Shown piece after piece: positions 7,001-12,500 of a stretch of DNA of 12,500 bases. Below the pieces are notes generated by a model. It was given only the letters and a program-made list of their open reading frames with translations. It was not told where the DNA came from and made no database searches. Every line of letters begins with the position of its first letter. The first letter of the stretch is position 1. The DNA comes from an uncultured Rikenella sp. Lineage in GTDB: Bacteria > Bacteroidota > Bacteroidia > Bacteroidales > Rikenellaceae. The DNA lies in assembly GCF_910579375.1 (NCBI RefSeq), contig NZ_CAJTUJ010000052.1, positions 1 through 12,500 of the forward strand, in the 5' to 3' direction. The translations under genes were made by a program, and so were the position numbers.

Positions 7001-7275
7001 TGACCATGATCTTCGGTATGTTGCCGCTGATGGCGGCTACCGGGGTCGGTGCCAACGGGAACCGGTCGCTGGGTAGCGGTGTCGTCGGCGGGATGGTGAT
7101 CGGGACGCTCGCGATGCTCTTCGTGGTGCCGTCGCTCTTCATCGCCTTCCAGTGGTTGCAGGAGAAGATCAAACCGTTGCAGACGGAACCGACCGAGGAC
7201 TGGCAGATCCAGGAAGAGATGGAGGAGACCGAAAAAGAGTTGAAGGAGGCCGGAATCGATACGTCGAAAAAGTAG
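4066..7275 (+). CDS. RND multidrug efflux transporter, HAE-1 family (AcrB/MexB type)
   Basis: A 1069-residue inner-membrane proton-driven exporter, normal length for the family. It starts with the typical MNLRKFIERPVLSAVISITI segment and LPVEQYPDIAPPTIQVSATY. The pattern is TM1, a large periplasmic loop (about 30-335), TM2-6 (about 340-500), a helix pair and TM7 (about 537-556), a second periplasmic loop (about 560-870) and TM8-12 (about 873-1030). The proton-relay residues are present: D405 and D406 in GTVVDDAIIVVEAV, and K940 in GLIAKTAILL. FMGGTSGTFYTQFGLTMAVAV is the usual TM6 region. Residues 1033-1069 form a charged cytoplasmic tail. It lies between the adaptor and outer-membrane factor genes, so the operon encodes the full tripartite pump. 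The drug or metabolite exported is not evident. Confidence 0.97.
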   Translation: MNLRKFIERPVLSAVISITIVVVGIIGLFTLPVEQYPDIAPPTIQVSATYFGASAETLQKSVVAPLEEAINGVEDMTYMTSTASNAGTVSITVYFKQGVDPDMAAVNVQNRVARATGQLPAEVTQVGVTTSKRQTSILQMFALYSPDDTYDETFLANYLTINLKPEILRITGVGDLMVLGADYSMRIWMKPDVMAQYKLIPSDVAQVLAEQNIEAATGSFGENSDETYQYTMKYRGRLVTPEEFGEIVVRSTEDGEVLKLKDIADIELGQESYAFHGKLNGHPGIACMVFQTAGSNATEVNQKIDAFLKEAAKSFPKGVAMTQLMSSNDFLFASIHEVIKTLIEAIILVTLVVYVFLQDLRSTFIPLIGIIVSLIGTFAFMALAGFSINLITLFALVLVIGTVVDDAIIVVEAVQARFDVGYRSSYMASIDAMKGISGAVITSSLVFMAVFIPVSFMGGTSGTFYTQFGLTMAVAVGISAVNALTLSPALCALLLKPYTNEDGSSKNNFAAKFRKAFNAAFGTISEKYKKIVLVFVKHRWLTWGLLICSVAALVYLMETTKTSLVPQEDQGTIMVNVSTAPGNSLQTTNEIMGQIEQRLLTIPQVQNLQVVSGYGLISGQGSSFGMAIVKLKPWDEREKKEDAVDAVIGQIYARTADIKDAQVFAMSPGMIPGYGMGNSLDIQMQDKAGGDINTFYGTVQQFLGALNQRPEIAMAYSTFDVRYPQWMVDVDAAKCKRAGTTPNAVLSTLAGYYGGQYVSNFNRFSRVYRVMMQADPKHRMDEKSLDNTFVRLANGEMAPLSQFVTLTRVYGAETLSRFNMYNSIAVSAMPAEGYSTGDAIRAVEETAAAALPIGYGYDFGGITREESQQSGQTGIIFAICFLMVYLILCALYESFVVPFAVLLSVPCGLMGTFLFAKIMGLENNIYLQTGLIMLIGLIAKTAILLTEYATERRQAGMSLIASAVSAAKARLRPILMTALTMIFGMLPLMAATGVGANGNRSLGSGVVGGMVIGTLAMLFVVPSLFIAFQWLQEKIKPLQTEPTEDWQIQEEMEETEKELKEAGIDTSKK

Positions 7276-7317
7276 TGACGCGACGGAGTGCGTTCAAAAC
7301 CAAGTAAATTCCAACGT

Positions 7318-8682
7318 ATGAAGAGAATCATCGCGATGTCGGCGGCTACTCTGATCCTGAGCGGCTGCGGCATCTATAAAAAATATCAGCCGACGGAGGA
7401 GGTGCCGGAGGGTTTGTACGGGGCAGGGCTGTCGGAGGGGAAGGATACGACCAATTTCGGGAACTTGTCGTGGAGGGAGGTCTTTACGGACCCGTATCTG
7501 CGGGACCTGATCGACTCGGCGCTGGTGAGGAATACGGATATGCGGACGGCGACGCTGAGGGTGGAACAGGCCGAGGCGGGGCTCAGGGCGGCGAGGTTGT
7601 CGTACCTGCCGTCGATCGCCTTCACGCCGGAGGCGGCGGTCAGCAGCGTCGATACCAAACGGGCGGTGCAGACGTACAACATTCCGGTGGCGGCGAGCTG
7701 GGAGATCGACATCTTCGGCAAACTGACCAATGCCAAACGCAAGGCGAAGGCCGGCTTCGAACAGAGTCAGGAGTACGAGCAGGCGGTGAAGACGGGACTG
7801 GTGGCGGGGGTGGCCAATGCGTACTACACGCTTTTGATGCTGGATGCGCAGCACCGGATTGCGGTCGAAACGGAGGCGATCTGGAAACAGAGTGTCGAAA
7901 CGACCCGCGCGATGAAAAAGGCGGGGATGGTGACCGAGGCGGCGCTGGCCCAGACGGAGGCGACCTATTACGGGATTTGCACGCAGGTGCTCGATCTGGC
8001 CGAAAAGATCAACCAGGCGGAGAATTCGATCAATCTCCTGCTGGCGCGGACGCCGCAGGGGATTGCGCGGGGACGGCTCGCGGAACAGCGGATGCCGGAG
8101 ACCTTCTCGGTGGGGGTGCCGATCCAGATGCTGGCCAACCGGCCGGATGTGAGGGCGGCGGAACTGTCGCTGGCGCAGGCTTTCTATACGACTAACGCGG
8201 CAAGGGCGGCGTTCTATCCGAGTATCACGCTTAGCGGGAGCGCGGGGTGGACGAATAGTGCGGGAAGCATGATCGTCAATCCGGCCAAGTTCGTCGCGTC
8301 GGCGGTGGCGCAGCTGATGCAGCCGATCTTCGCACGGGGAGCCAATCGGGCCAACCTCAAGATCGCCAAGGCGGAACAGGAGGTGGCGCAGCTGACGTTC
8401 GAACAGACACTCTTGCAGGCGGGGGTAGAGGTGAACGAGGCGGTGGAACAGTATCAGACGGCGAAGGAGAAGGCGGACTACTACGAAAAACAGGTGGCGT
8501 CGCTGGAGACGGCGACGAAAAGTACGCAGTTGCTGATGAAGCACGGCAATACGACCTATCTGGAGGTGCTGACGGCGCAGCAGACGCTGCTGACGGCGCA
8601 GCTCAGCCGGGTGGCCAACCGTTTCTCGGAGATTCAGAGCATGATTACCCTCTACCGGGCGCTCGGCGGGGGACGGATGTAG
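7318..8682 (+). CDS. RND efflux outer-membrane factor lipoprotein (TolC/OprM, NodT family)
   Basis: A 454-residue channel protein, the expected length for NodT-type outer-membrane factors. The signal peptide ends in lipobox LSGC with Cys17. The start is set at ATG 7318, since upstream GTG 7288 would add ten residues before a good signal sequence. Two homologous OEP repeats are visible. The first covers about 55-250 (SWREVFTDPYLRDLIDSAL, then SWEIDIFGKL). The second runs from about 260 (IQMLANRPDVRAAELSLAQA, FYPSITLSGSAGW, PIFARGANRANL) to the end. The RPDVRAAE motif is characteristic. It lies 42 nt after the pump gene in the same operon. It forms the outer-membrane exit duct with the adaptor and pump. 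Confidence 0.95.
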   Translation: MKRIIAMSAATLILSGCGIYKKYQPTEEVPEGLYGAGLSEGKDTTNFGNLSWREVFTDPYLRDLIDSALVRNTDMRTATLRVEQAEAGLRAARLSYLPSIAFTPEAAVSSVDTKRAVQTYNIPVAASWEIDIFGKLTNAKRKAKAGFEQSQEYEQAVKTGLVAGVANAYYTLLMLDAQHRIAVETEAIWKQSVETTRAMKKAGMVTEAALAQTEATYYGICTQVLDLAEKINQAENSINLLLARTPQGIARGRLAEQRMPETFSVGVPIQMLANRPDVRAAELSLAQAFYTTNAARAAFYPSITLSGSAGWTNSAGSMIVNPAKFVASAVAQLMQPIFARGANRANLKIAKAEQEVAQLTFEQTLLQAGVEVNEAVEQYQTAKEKADYYEKQVASLETATKSTQLLMKHGNTTYLEVLTAQQTLLTAQLSRVANRFSEIQSMITLYRALGGGRM

Positions 8683-8726
8683 GCGTCGGATTTATGCGGC
8701 GGGGGAGCTTTCTGCTTCCTGCGCCG

Positions 8727-8773
8727 GGACGGCGACCGGCTTGAGGGCATGGCTTTCAGGGCGGTCGCCGTTC
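8727..8773. terminator. Hairpin at the end of the efflux operon
   Basis: ACGGCGACCG (8729-8738) is the exact reverse complement of CGGTCGCCGT (8762-8771), extendable by GG/CC with one bulged T. The interval is 23 nt. It is followed by CCGTTTTC, a poor T-run. Its place 45 nt after the outer-membrane factor stop suggests a terminator or an mRNA 3' stabiliser. The rest of the 348-nt gap to the next gene holds only the promoter listed next. Confidence 0.5.
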
Positions 8774-8850
8774 CGTTTTCGGGGCGGTCGTCTCCGGCTT
8801 CTTAGGGGAGGCGGTTTGCGAGGGACAGCGGCCGGGCGGGAAAATATACC

Positions 8851-8858
8851 TATATTTG
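8851..8858 (+). promoter_or_regulatory. Candidate -7 box for the Big_5 lipoprotein / beta-barrel operon
   Basis: TATATTTG matches TAnnTTTG exactly. No good -33 box lies at the usual distance. Transcription would begin near 8865, giving a leader of about 165 nt if translation starts at 9031. This leader contains an in-frame ATG at 8887. Confidence 0.5.
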
Positions 8859-9030
8859 TTGTTCGGACGGGGGCGGCGAGACGGGAATGGGATGCGGGGA
8901 GGCTGTTGCGGCGGAGGAACCGAATGCCGTTGCGGCGGGGATCGGTGTGGCGGGGGACGTGTTGGCCGTCGCGGCGTTGGCCGGTGTGGTGGGACGAAAA
9001 TTTTACGGAAACAAAGAGGATTATACGCGG

Positions 9031-11148
9031 ATGAGAGAGTTTCGGATACGCGATCTGTTGTTCGTGCTGCTCGGTTGCACGATCTTCGTGCGGTGCGCTT
9101 CGATTGCGCAGCCGCAGGGAGGGCCGCGCGACTCGTTGCCGCCGCTGGTGGTCGGGACGGTGCCGATGCAGCGGACGGTGAATTTCGACGGGAAACGCAT
9201 CGTGCTGAATTTCAACGAATATGTCGCTCTGCGAGACCAGCAGAAGGAGATGCTCGTCTCGCCGCCGTCGCCGACGGGAAAGCAACCGCAGCTGACGGTA
9301 AAGGGGAGGTCGATCGTGGTCGATTTCGAGGAGAAACCGGACAGCGGGACGACTTATCGGATCGATTTCGGAAACTCGATCGCCGATAACAACGAGGGGA
9401 ATCGGCTGGGAAACTACGCCTTTATCTTCTCGACGGGGGCGGAGCTGGATACGCTCATCATGAGCGGTTTGGCGGTCGATGCGCAGACGAGGGACTCGGT
9501 GGTCGGGGCGATGGTCTTCTTCTTCGATGCGGAGGCGGACTCGGCGGCGTACGATTCGGTGATGTTCAACGCGCGGGCGAGGGCGATCTTCCGAACGGAC
9601 AGTTCGGGGCTGTTTCTGGCCGATATTCTGCGGGATCGGGATTACCGGATCTATGCGATGCTGGACAAGAACGGGAATCAACGCTATGAACCGGGAAAGG
9701 ACTATATCGCGATGCTCGATTCGGTCTACAACCCGACGCGGATGCCGGATTTCGATATGTGGATCGACCCGGCGGAGGGACGGCGAGGCCCGAGGAGACG
9801 AATCGAACCGCCGCAGCTGGTGTTCGAACTCTTCCTGGAGGAGCCGAAGCAGAGGACGATGATTCTGGAGCAGAAACGGCCGATCAGGCAGCAGTTGCAG
9901 ATCGTCTTCAACAACAGGGAGCGGCAGCGGATCGTCTCGTTCGTGCCGGAGGGGATCGATTCGACGTGGCTGAGGAGGGAGGACGGGATCAAGGGCGATA
10001 CGGTCTGGTACTGGATCGAACCGCCGACGAAACAGGAGGCGGAGCTGTTGCCGGATACGGTGAGGGTCAGGATCGAGTATATGACGCAGGACAGTGTCTG
10101 GCAGCCGCAGGTGCGGCGCGAGACGCTCTCGTTCGTGCATCGGGTCTTCGACCGGAATGCGCCGCGAAGGGTGCAGCGCTCGAATACGGCGTATGCGGAC
10201 AGTGTCCGGAAGGTGCGCGAGGAGCGGCGACGGGCGAAACGGGCTGAGCGGTTGCAGAAAAAATGGATCAGGGTGGCGAGGGTGATCAGCCGGCGGAGGG
10301 GCGATCCGAAACGGACGGATGCGGAGCTGCTGGCGGACAGTACGCTCTTCAAACAGGTGGATGTCGATACGACGCAGGTCGAAAAACCGAAACGGGGGGA
10401 AGAGGAGGCGGGGGCGCCGAATCTGTTCGGGTTCAATGTCCTGGCGGATAATCCGTTGATTCCGGACAACCATATCCGGATGGTGTTCGACTATCCGTTG
10501 CGGAGGGTGGACAGCAGCCGGATTCGGCTCACGAGGCTCACGGCGGGGGCGGCGGCGCTGCCGAGCCGAGACCGGCAGACGGTGGCCACGGAGGCGACGG
10601 TGCAGAAGGTCGAACAGCCGGAGGCTTTCACGGTCGATTTCGATACGGTTTCGCGACGCATGCTGACGATTCGGGCGGACTGGAGGCCGGACGAGGAGTA
10701 TGCGCTGCTGATTCCGGATAGTGTCTTCCTCGATGTGGCGTTCCAGGCGAACGATACGCTGAAATCGACGTTCCGGGTGGCGGATACGAGCCGGTTCGGA
10801 ACGGCGATCATCCGGTTGTCGGGCCTTGCGGAGGGGGATAGTGTGCCGGGGACGGAGTATATTCTGGAGTGGCAGACGAGGGACGGTAAGACGGTGAGGA
10901 GGGTGACGCATGCGGTGAGGGGAGGGGTCTATAAGTTGCAGTATCTGCCGCCGAATCGCTATCGGCTCCGGGTGACGGAGGATCGCAATGGAAACGGGGA
11001 GTGGGATACGGGCAGTCTGGTCGATCGGAGGCAGCCGGAGAGGATCCGTTTCTGGGAGCATCCGGTCTCGGGGCGGGATATTCTGGCGAAGGAGAATTGG
11101 GATGTGGGGGTGGAGGTGGAGGTGGATGAATTGTTCGGGCGGTTTTGA
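9031..11148 (+). CDS. Lipoprotein with N-terminal Big_5 (SbsA Ig-like) domain
   Basis: A 705-residue envelope protein of a family widespread in Bacteroidetes and usually annotated only as Ig-like domain-containing. It has a lipoprotein signal with Cys22 followed by the family pattern CASxxxPxGGPxD. The Big_5 domain covers about 33-137 (LPPLVVGTVPMQRTVNFDGK, LNFNEYV, DFGNSIADNNEGN, YAFIFSTG). A carboxypeptidase-regulatory-like beta-sandwich follows (about 139-235) with DKNGNQRYEPG. The middle, around 385-430, is strongly basic (Arg/Lys-rich). The C-terminus has PPNRYRLRVTEDRNGNGEWD, a second acidic loop like a calcium site. The start was chosen for its signal peptide; ATG 8887 would add 48 residues with no signal. 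Arg at -1 of the lipid Cys is atypical. It sits 6 nt before the beta-barrel gene. Molecular function is unknown. Confidence 0.85.
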   Translation: MREFRIRDLLFVLLGCTIFVRCASIAQPQGGPRDSLPPLVVGTVPMQRTVNFDGKRIVLNFNEYVALRDQQKEMLVSPPSPTGKQPQLTVKGRSIVVDFEEKPDSGTTYRIDFGNSIADNNEGNRLGNYAFIFSTGAELDTLIMSGLAVDAQTRDSVVGAMVFFFDAEADSAAYDSVMFNARARAIFRTDSSGLFLADILRDRDYRIYAMLDKNGNQRYEPGKDYIAMLDSVYNPTRMPDFDMWIDPAEGRRGPRRRIEPPQLVFELFLEEPKQRTMILEQKRPIRQQLQIVFNNRERQRIVSFVPEGIDSTWLRREDGIKGDTVWYWIEPPTKQEAELLPDTVRVRIEYMTQDSVWQPQVRRETLSFVHRVFDRNAPRRVQRSNTAYADSVRKVREERRRAKRAERLQKKWIRVARVISRRRGDPKRTDAELLADSTLFKQVDVDTTQVEKPKRGEEEAGAPNLFGFNVLADNPLIPDNHIRMVFDYPLRRVDSSRIRLTRLTAGAAALPSRDRQTVATEATVQKVEQPEAFTVDFDTVSRRMLTIRADWRPDEEYALLIPDSVFLDVAFQANDTLKSTFRVADTSRFGTAIIRLSGLAEGDSVPGTEYILEWQTRDGKTVRRVTHAVRGGVYKLQYLPPNRYRLRVTEDRNGNGEWDTGSLVDRRQPERIRFWEHPVSGRDILAKENWDVGVEVEVDELFGRF

Positions 11149-11154
11149 TGATAC

Positions 11155-11913
11155 ATGGGAATGAAAATCAATAGGTTGAAATATCTGGTCTGGTCTGTGG
11201 CCGTCGCTCTGGGGGCGGGCTGCGGGACGGTGAGGGGGCAGGAGCGGGGGGTGCCGTCGGAGACGCTCAGCGCGGCCTGGGCGCCGGTCAAGGTGGATCA
11301 CTATATCGGTGTGAGGGGGGGATATGCGATGGGGTCGATCCGGTTCGAACCGACGAGGCAGACGAAAATGAAGATGGGGCTGATGGTGGGGGGGATTTCC
11401 TATAAGTTCGATGTCCCGGCGCAGAAGTATGTGGGGTGTATCGAGGCGGATATCAACTGGTCGCAGAAGGGGTACAGGGTGCATCGCTATTTCGATTCGG
11501 AGGAGGTGTCGGAACGGGTCTGGAGTGTGATCGAGGTGCCGATTCTCTGGCAGCCGTATCTGCCGTTGGGTAAGGGGGGATCGAGGTTCTATCTCAGCGC
11601 GGGGCCGTATGTGAGCTATGCGCTCGATTCGCGCTTCAGGGAGTTCAACGAGGTGACGGGGGAGGTGATCGAGAAGGGAAAGTATGAGTATGATCCGACG
11701 AGGGACAATCGCTGGGAGTACGGGGTGACGTTCGGGGCGGGGTTTCTGGTGGCGATCCGGCGGTTTTCGATCTCGGCGGAGTTTCGCTATAACATCGGGT
11801 TGTCGGATGTCTATAAGGGGGTGACGAAGTATGAGGGCAATCCGTTCCGGTCGCCGGCGGATCAAATGGCGATTACGCTGGGGGTGAATTACAAAATCAG
11901 GATGCACAAGTAG
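11155..11913 (+). CDS. Outer-membrane beta-barrel protein, PorT-like family
   Basis: A 252-residue exported protein. An N-terminal hydrophobic signal (LVWSVAVALGAGCGTVRGQE) ends near residue 30. The body has alternating beta strands rich in aromatic and glycine residues (YIGVRGGYAMGSI, GLMVGGISYKF, CIEADINWSQKGY, FYLSAGPYVSYAL, YGVTFGAGFLVAI, FSISAEFRYNIGLSDVY, MAITLGVNYKIRM), as in small PorT / OMP_b-brl_2 barrels. The C-terminus ends in a strand as expected. It could also start at ATG 11161, two codons later. It is 6 nt from the preceding lipoprotein gene and almost surely co-transcribed. True PorT is part of the type IX secretion system, but the general family is broad, so that role is not claimed. 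Confidence 0.8.
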   Translation: MGMKINRLKYLVWSVAVALGAGCGTVRGQERGVPSETLSAAWAPVKVDHYIGVRGGYAMGSIRFEPTRQTKMKMGLMVGGISYKFDVPAQKYVGCIEADINWSQKGYRVHRYFDSEEVSERVWSVIEVPILWQPYLPLGKGGSRFYLSAGPYVSYALDSRFREFNEVTGEVIEKGKYEYDPTRDNRWEYGVTFGAGFLVAIRRFSISAEFRYNIGLSDVYKGVTKYEGNPFRSPADQMAITLGVNYKIRMHK

Positions 11914-11943
11914 GGCGACTCTGTGGCGTGAGGGGCTTGTTTG

Positions 11944-11956
11944 GGCTGACACAGCC
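11944..11956. terminator. Small hairpin after the beta-barrel gene
   Basis: GGCTG-ACA-CAGCC lies 31 nt after the stop codon. No T-run follows, so it is only a weak terminator candidate. Confidence 0.25.
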
Positions 11957-11981
11957 GATTGGCCGCGGCGGGGCACGTCAT

Positions 11982-12034
11982 GGCGCGTGAACACCGGGTT
12001 GGGCCACCGGCAGCTTGAGGATGCGTAAGCATCC
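11982..12034. repeat. Intergenic repeat with GTAA-loop hairpin, copy 1
   Basis: It begins GGCGCGTGAACA (11982-11993) and ends in a perfect hairpin GGATGC-GTAA-GCATCC (12019-12034). A second copy at 12240-12292 has the same start and loop but different stem bases that still pair. The 551-nt stretch 11914-12464 has no convincing gene. Confidence 0.55.
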
Positions 12035-12057
12035 GTCTAAAGTTTCTTTGGTTCTTT

Positions 12058-12150
12058 CTGTTCACAACCGACGCTGCCAGCGAGTGCAATGCAAACGCAG
12101 TTTGCGAATTGCCGAGCTGGCGAGGAGGAAGGCGAAGCCAAAAGGAACAG
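12058..12150. repeat. Nested inverted-repeat structure
   Basis: Three nested arm pairs share one axis: CTGTTC (12058-12063) with GAACAG (12145-12150), GCCAGC (12076-12081) with GCTGGC (12116-12121), and GCAAAC (12091-12096) with GTTTGC (12100-12105) over a GCA loop. The geometry suggests one folded element about 93 nt long. The preceding AAAGTTTCTTTGGTTCTTTC resembles T-rich intergenic repeats that I remember from other Bacteroidetes, but this is from memory. Confidence 0.45.
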
Positions 12151-12193
12151 TTCTATCCGGGGCAGTGATCAGACCGCGCGCGATTGCTGAAGT

Positions 12194-12237
12194 GGGAAAT
12201 CGTCAAAATGTGCTGGCGCGTTTTGACAAGATTTCCC
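12194..12237. repeat. 44-nt hairpin repeat, copy 1
   Basis: The outer arms are GGGAAATC/GATTTCCC, the next arms GTCAAAA/TTTTGAC, with an unpaired AA on the right side. The inner arms are GTGC and GCGC over TG, with one G-T wobble. It differs from copy 2 (12367-12410) at a single base of 44. Confidence 0.75.
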
Positions 12238-12239
12238 CC

Positions 12240-12292
12240 GGCGCGTGAACAAAGTGGGGTAGAGGCTGGTAGTTGAAATGCGTAAGCATTTC
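12240..12292. repeat. Intergenic repeat with GTAA-loop hairpin, copy 2
   Basis: It begins GGCGCGTGAACA (12240-12251) and ends in the perfect hairpin GAAATGC-GTAA-GCATTTC (12275-12292). The central part has GGTAGAGGCTGGTAGTTG (12258-12275), which recurs at 684-701 with two mismatches. It follows the first 44-nt hairpin by 2 nt. A third start-like piece, GGCGCGCGAA, follows the second 44-nt hairpin at 12415. Confidence 0.55.
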
Positions 12293-12296
12293 CCGT

Positions 12297-12331
12297 CCAC
12301 GGGACGTGGGGCCTGCGCGGCCCGAGCGCAG
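12297..12331. repeat. Hairpin plus CTGCGC/GCGCAG stem, like the left-flank units
   Basis: CCACG-GGA-CGTGG (12297-12309) is followed by CTGCGC (12313-12318) pairing with GCGCAG (12326-12331). The layout, a 3-nt-loop hairpin then GGCCTGCGC to GCGCAG, matches the units at 252-342 and 357-449. The CGAACCCGACAG box is absent here. Confidence 0.4.
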
Positions 12332-12366
12332 TTTCCTCAAACTAAATCGCGCGCCCCGCCAAAAGA

Positions 12367-12410
12367 GGGAAATCGTCAAAATGTGCTGGCACGTTTTGAC
12401 AAGATTTCCC
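12367..12410. repeat. 44-nt hairpin repeat, copy 2
   Basis: Same sequence as the copy at 12194 except GCAC instead of GCGC in the right inner arm. This change gives a full Watson-Crick GTGC/GCAC pair. The left and right outer arms are unchanged. Confidence 0.75.
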
Positions 12411-12464
12411 CCCAGGCGCGCGAAAAACTTGACCCCATCCACGAAAAATCCGTCGCCCGCCCGC

Positions 12465-12500
12465 CTAATAGAGCATATTCTGCCGGTTGGCGGAGAGCCA
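12465..12500 (-). CDS. Possible 3' end of an unidentified gene (partial)
   Basis: On the minus strand the last 36 bases read WLSANRQNMLY and then TAG (12465-12467). The frame is open to the window edge, and codon choice (CTC, TCC, GCC, AAC, CGG) fits the neighbouring genes. Eleven residues are too few for a family assignment, and this may be chance. Confidence 0.3.
   Translation of the reverse strand, partial: WLSANRQNMLY

Noticed and set aside
8887..9030. Upstream ATG extending the Big_5 lipoprotein by 48 residues
   Set aside because: The extension has no signal peptide and would bury the lipoprotein signal that begins at 9031.
11106..11125. G-rich run (GGGGG, then GG repeats) as a G-quadruplex
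   Set aside because: It mostly consists of GG pairs within Val/Glu codons of a clearly coding region. The general G-rich codon bias explains it.
8692..11994. Very long minus-strand open frame (1100 codons) opposite the lipoprotein and beta-barrel genes
   Set aside because: Its translation is Arg/Pro/His-rich with no recognisable domain. It mirrors the plus-strand codon bias of two well-supported genes.

Overview
The window is GC-rich chromosomal DNA from a member of the Bacteroidota, most likely Bacteroidales. An Alistipes/Rikenellaceae-like source is my best guess, not a proof. The evidence is the exact Bacteroidetes-type -7 promoter boxes (TAnnTTTG), the near absence of Shine-Dalgarno sequences, the FISUMP-type C-terminal domains, the Big_5 lipoprotein and the PorT-like beta-barrel protein.

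Layout. Positions 1-640 contain no convincing gene but hold an array of related stem-loop repeats, each closing on CGAACCYGACAG. Positions 702-1568 (minus strand) hold four tandem headless cassettes of about 197 bp. Each encodes exactly 60 residues matching the C-terminal end of a FISUMP / Fibrobacter-paralogous (C-type-lectin-like) domain, from APGxR to LRCLSE. The ends are conserved at DNA level and the middle is highly variable. Positions 1749-2591 (minus) encode an AraC-family regulator. Divergently, 2758-8682 (plus) encode a complete tripartite RND efflux system: a periplasmic adaptor lipoprotein, an HAE-1 inner-membrane pump and an outer-membrane factor lipoprotein. After a hairpin and a new promoter, 9031-11913 (plus) encode a Big_5 (SbsA Ig-like) lipoprotein followed 6 nt later by a PorT-like outer-membrane beta-barrel protein. 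From 11914 to about 12464 there is again no gene but dense structured repeats, including a near-identical pair of 44-nt hairpins. The last 36 bases may be the 3' end of a minus-strand gene.

How it works together. The AraC protein probably controls the divergent efflux operon; the adaptor, pump and channel form one envelope-spanning exporter. The Big_5 lipoprotein and the beta-barrel protein look like a separate envelope operon. The cassette array is the most unusual item. It looks like a silent reservoir of variable C-lectin-type tails, or the remains of one, and resembles targets of diversity-generating retroelements or gene-conversion donors. No reverse transcriptase, template repeat, recombinase or full-length recipient gene is present in the window, so that role is inference.
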